NCBI GenBank assembly: GCA_937877765.1
Contig: CALGBN010000294.1
Coordinates: forward strand, 1 to 6,007
Source of the DNA: Candidatus Bathyarchaeota archaeon
GTDB lineage: Archaea; Thermoproteota; Bathyarchaeia; TCS64
Direction: 5' to 3'
DNA: 6,007 nucleotides
Part shown: positions 5,009-6,007 of the stretch, piece by piece
Layout: each line of letters starts with the position of its first letter
Position numbering within the stretch: position 1 is the stretch's first letter
Position numbers and translations under genes: made by a program
Notes under the pieces: model-generated
Databases searched by the model: none
What the model saw: the letters and a program-made list of their open reading frames with translations, nothing else
What the model was told of the DNA's origin: nothing

Positions 5009-5578
5009 TCAGCGTTTAACATCGGTAAACCTTGGAGTAAGTCTAGTCATTAAAGCCACCCAGAGATTCAAAACAAGAATCCCATAAGTCTCAGCAACAG
5101 CCGTTGAAGACCAAGGCACAATCAAAGCTATTATTGGTCCCACTATACCCATGAATGTGAAAATTAGACCATATTTTCTCCAAGGCGTTTCTCCCATAAG
5201 CGCTAGGCCCCAGATCAATACCGTTAATGCGCCTTGTGAGAAGAACCAGATAGAGACCGTGTAATGGTAAAGAGTGCCCTCTGGGAAGGAACCTATCATC
5301 ATCAGCATCAACCCTGTTAGCGCCATGGATGCTCCTCCCACTCTAGATGCTTTATTGATGCTTACTTCGAGAAGATGAACCGCGTATAACACAATCATGA
5401 CCCCAGTCAAGATCATACCCAAATTGAATAGCCATGGATCATTGGCTGAAGCTGAGCCAAGGTCACTGAAAGCATTTTCAGTGAAAACAAACCAAGGGTT
5501 CCTTGAGATGGCTAACAGTATCACAAGCCAGCCAGCGACTATCGAAGCCCATCCCATGTAGCGAAGCTTACTATGCAT
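5009..5578 (-). CDS. DUF998-family integral membrane protein
   Basis: This is a small multi-pass membrane protein with about six hydrophobic segments and DUF998 hallmarks. It has NPWFVFTENAFSDLG after the first span and SFPEG-x-x-YHYTVSIWFFSQG in the middle; the FSDLG and H-Y-x-x-S-x-x-FF patterns define the family. No enzymatic role is established for DUF998. The ATG at 5578 is preferred because MHSKLRYMGWASIVAGW is the usual N-terminal shape and an AGGT lies about 6 bases upstream. A longer form from TTG at 5617 or GTG at 5614 adds 12-13 residues (VTVLSWLASGLL) and cannot be excluded, since candidate TATA boxes upstream would suit a leaderless start there. The stop is TGA, and a 41-base gap separates it from the ferritin-like start. 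Confidence 0.88.
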   Translation of the reverse strand: MHSKLRYMGWASIVAGWLVILLAISRNPWFVFTENAFSDLGSASANDPWLFNLGMILTGVMIVLYAVHLLEVSINKASRVGGASMALTGLMLMMIGSFPEGTLYHYTVSIWFFSQGALTVLIWGLALMGETPWRKYGLIFTFMGIVGPIIALIVPWSSTAVAETYGILVLNLWVALMTRLTPRFTDVKR

Positions 5579-5646
5579 CAATAAACCTGAAGCAAGCCAC
5601 GATAAAACTGTCACCAAACAAATCCATCAAAGGCTGCTTAAACCCC

Positions 5647-5654
5647 TAAATAAA
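5647..5654 (-). promoter_or_regulatory. Candidate TATA box for the DUF998 gene
   Basis: TTTATTTA on the minus strand predicts initiation near 5625. That gives a leader of about 47 nt to the ATG at 5578, or about 8 nt to the alternative TTG at 5617. A weaker TTTAAGC lies at 5636-5642. Which start is used cannot be settled from sequence alone. Confidence 0.35.
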
Positions 5655-5720
5655 CCCTGAAAAACAGTATAACTGCAGACAAACTCTGCAATAAGAACCC
5701 ACGAACCAAGGCGACCCGAC

Positions 5721-5752
5721 GGTTCAGATTGGGGTAACACCCAATCAGAACC
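5721..5752. repeat. Strong inverted repeat (hairpin) between the sugar kinase and DUF998 genes
   Basis: GGTTC-A-GATTGGG pairs with CCCAATC-A-GAACC across a six-base loop (GTAACA). This makes twelve base pairs interrupted by a single A·A mismatch. It lies 31 bases past the sugar-kinase stop on the minus strand. No T-run follows on either strand, so it is not a classical intrinsic terminator. An mRNA 3'-end stabiliser, a processing site or a small structured RNA are possible. The rest of 5579-5783 shows candidate TATA boxes and nothing else I can assign. Confidence 0.55.
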
Positions 5753-5783
5753 AAATAATCTTCCGGTGCATGTCTATATTTGT

Positions 5784-5942
5784 CTAGAAAGCAGCAACAC
5801 CATGATTTTGTAGAAACTCCAAGACCTCACCTAGATCAGGAGCACTCCTACGTCCACCCATACGTGTGCATTTTAACGCCGAGACTGCTGTACTGAATAA
5901 TGCTATCCGCTTGGGGGACCATCCATTGATAAGTCCATAAAG
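5784..5942 (-). CDS. C-terminal fragment of a PfkB-family carbohydrate kinase (5' end missing)
   Basis: The minus-strand frame from the last genuine base to a TAG at 5784-5786 gives 52 residues. It begins LYGLINGWSPKRIALFSTA, continues VSALKCTRMGGRRSAPDLGE and ends in VLEFLQNHGVAAF. This is the end of a ribokinase/PfkB-type sugar or nucleoside kinase: the helix after the catalytic GAGD motif (F-x-x-GFLYGLLNGW), then A-x-x-ALKCTR-x-GAR-x-G-x-P-x-x-x-EVxxFL. The catalytic GAGD and substrate-binding regions would lie just upstream and are absent because real sequence stops at 5942, where adapter begins. The substrate cannot be inferred from the C-terminus. The gene is likely intact in the genome, and the fragment reflects the end of the contig. 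Confidence 0.8.
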   Translation of the reverse strand, partial: LYGLINGWSPKRIALFSTAVSALKCTRMGGRRSAPDLGEVLEFLQNHGVAAF

Positions 5943-6007
5943 CTGTCTCTTATACACATCTCCGAGCCCACGAGACCTCTCTACATCTCGTATGCCGTCT
6001 TCTGCTT
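5943..6007 (+). other. Illumina Nextera adapter (artefact, not genomic)
   Basis: The segment 5943-5961 is exactly the 19-bp Tn5 mosaic end CTGTCTCTTATACACATCT. Bases 5962-5976 are the Nextera read-2 portion CCGAGCCCACGAGAC. The next eight, CTCTCTAC (5977-5984), are an i7 index, which I recall as N707. Bases 5985-6007 match the P7 flow-cell sequence (ATCTCGTATGCCG and onward) to within one base of its end. This is adapter read-through kept at a contig end; anything annotated here would be false. Confidence 0.98.

Noticed and set aside
5690..5760. Possible tRNA, because of a GGTTC-type motif.
   Set aside because: The GGTTC belongs to the long hairpin; no acceptor stem, D-arm or anticodon arm can be drawn on either strand.
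1..6007. CRISPR array, transposase or integrase gene.
   Set aside because: There are no regularly spaced direct repeats and no recombinase motifs. The only transposon sequence is the 19-bp Tn5 end of the sequencing adapter.

Overview
The window looks archaeal. The signs are TATA boxes 22-28 nt upstream of several start codons (some apparently leaderless), a GGTGA ribosome-binding site in front of a TTG start, a secreted S-layer-type (COG1361-like) beta-repeat protein paired with a LolD/MacB-type ABC transporter, and an iron-sulfur flavoprotein fragment. Base composition is in the mid-40s % GC by eye. An uncultured archaeon assembled from metagenomic reads is likely; a finer placement (Asgard, Bathyarchaeia or other) would be a guess. 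The right end is not biology: the last 65 bases are Illumina Nextera adapter, so real sequence ends at 5942.

Layout, left to right. 1-483 (minus, cut by the window edge): a helix-turn-helix protein with a CxxC-x5-C cluster, with its own TATA box. 549-4002 (minus): a three-gene transporter operon transcribed ATPase, then secreted four-repeat protein, then FtsX/MacB-type permease. 4003-4161: a dense regulatory region of TACC/GGTA inverted repeats, including a 16-bp perfect palindrome whose centre is the TATA box. 4162-4458: two gene fragments facing each other. The plus-strand N-terminus of an aminoglycoside-phosphotransferase-like protein runs into the minus-strand N-terminal half of an iron-sulfur flavoprotein, and both lack their 3' parts. 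4503-4967 (minus): a ferritin-like four-helix protein. 5009-5578 (minus): a DUF998 membrane protein. 5579-5783: an intergenic stretch with a strong hairpin. 5784-5942 (minus): the C-terminal end of a PfkB-family sugar kinase.

The transporter genes probably work together: the ATPase drives the permease, and the secreted protein may be an extracytoplasmic partner. No bacterial-type MacA is present. The ATPase carries three unusual changes: Asp for the first P-loop glycine, Leu for the usual Pro after Walker B, and an amber codon. Beyond the amber codon the same frame still encodes the family's normal C-terminus and ends in an ATGA overlap with the next gene. This points to recent decay, recoding, or sequence error. 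With the double gene truncation next door, the 3.3-4.3 kb stretch is the part most worth checking against reads. I see no clear novel defence or mobile system.
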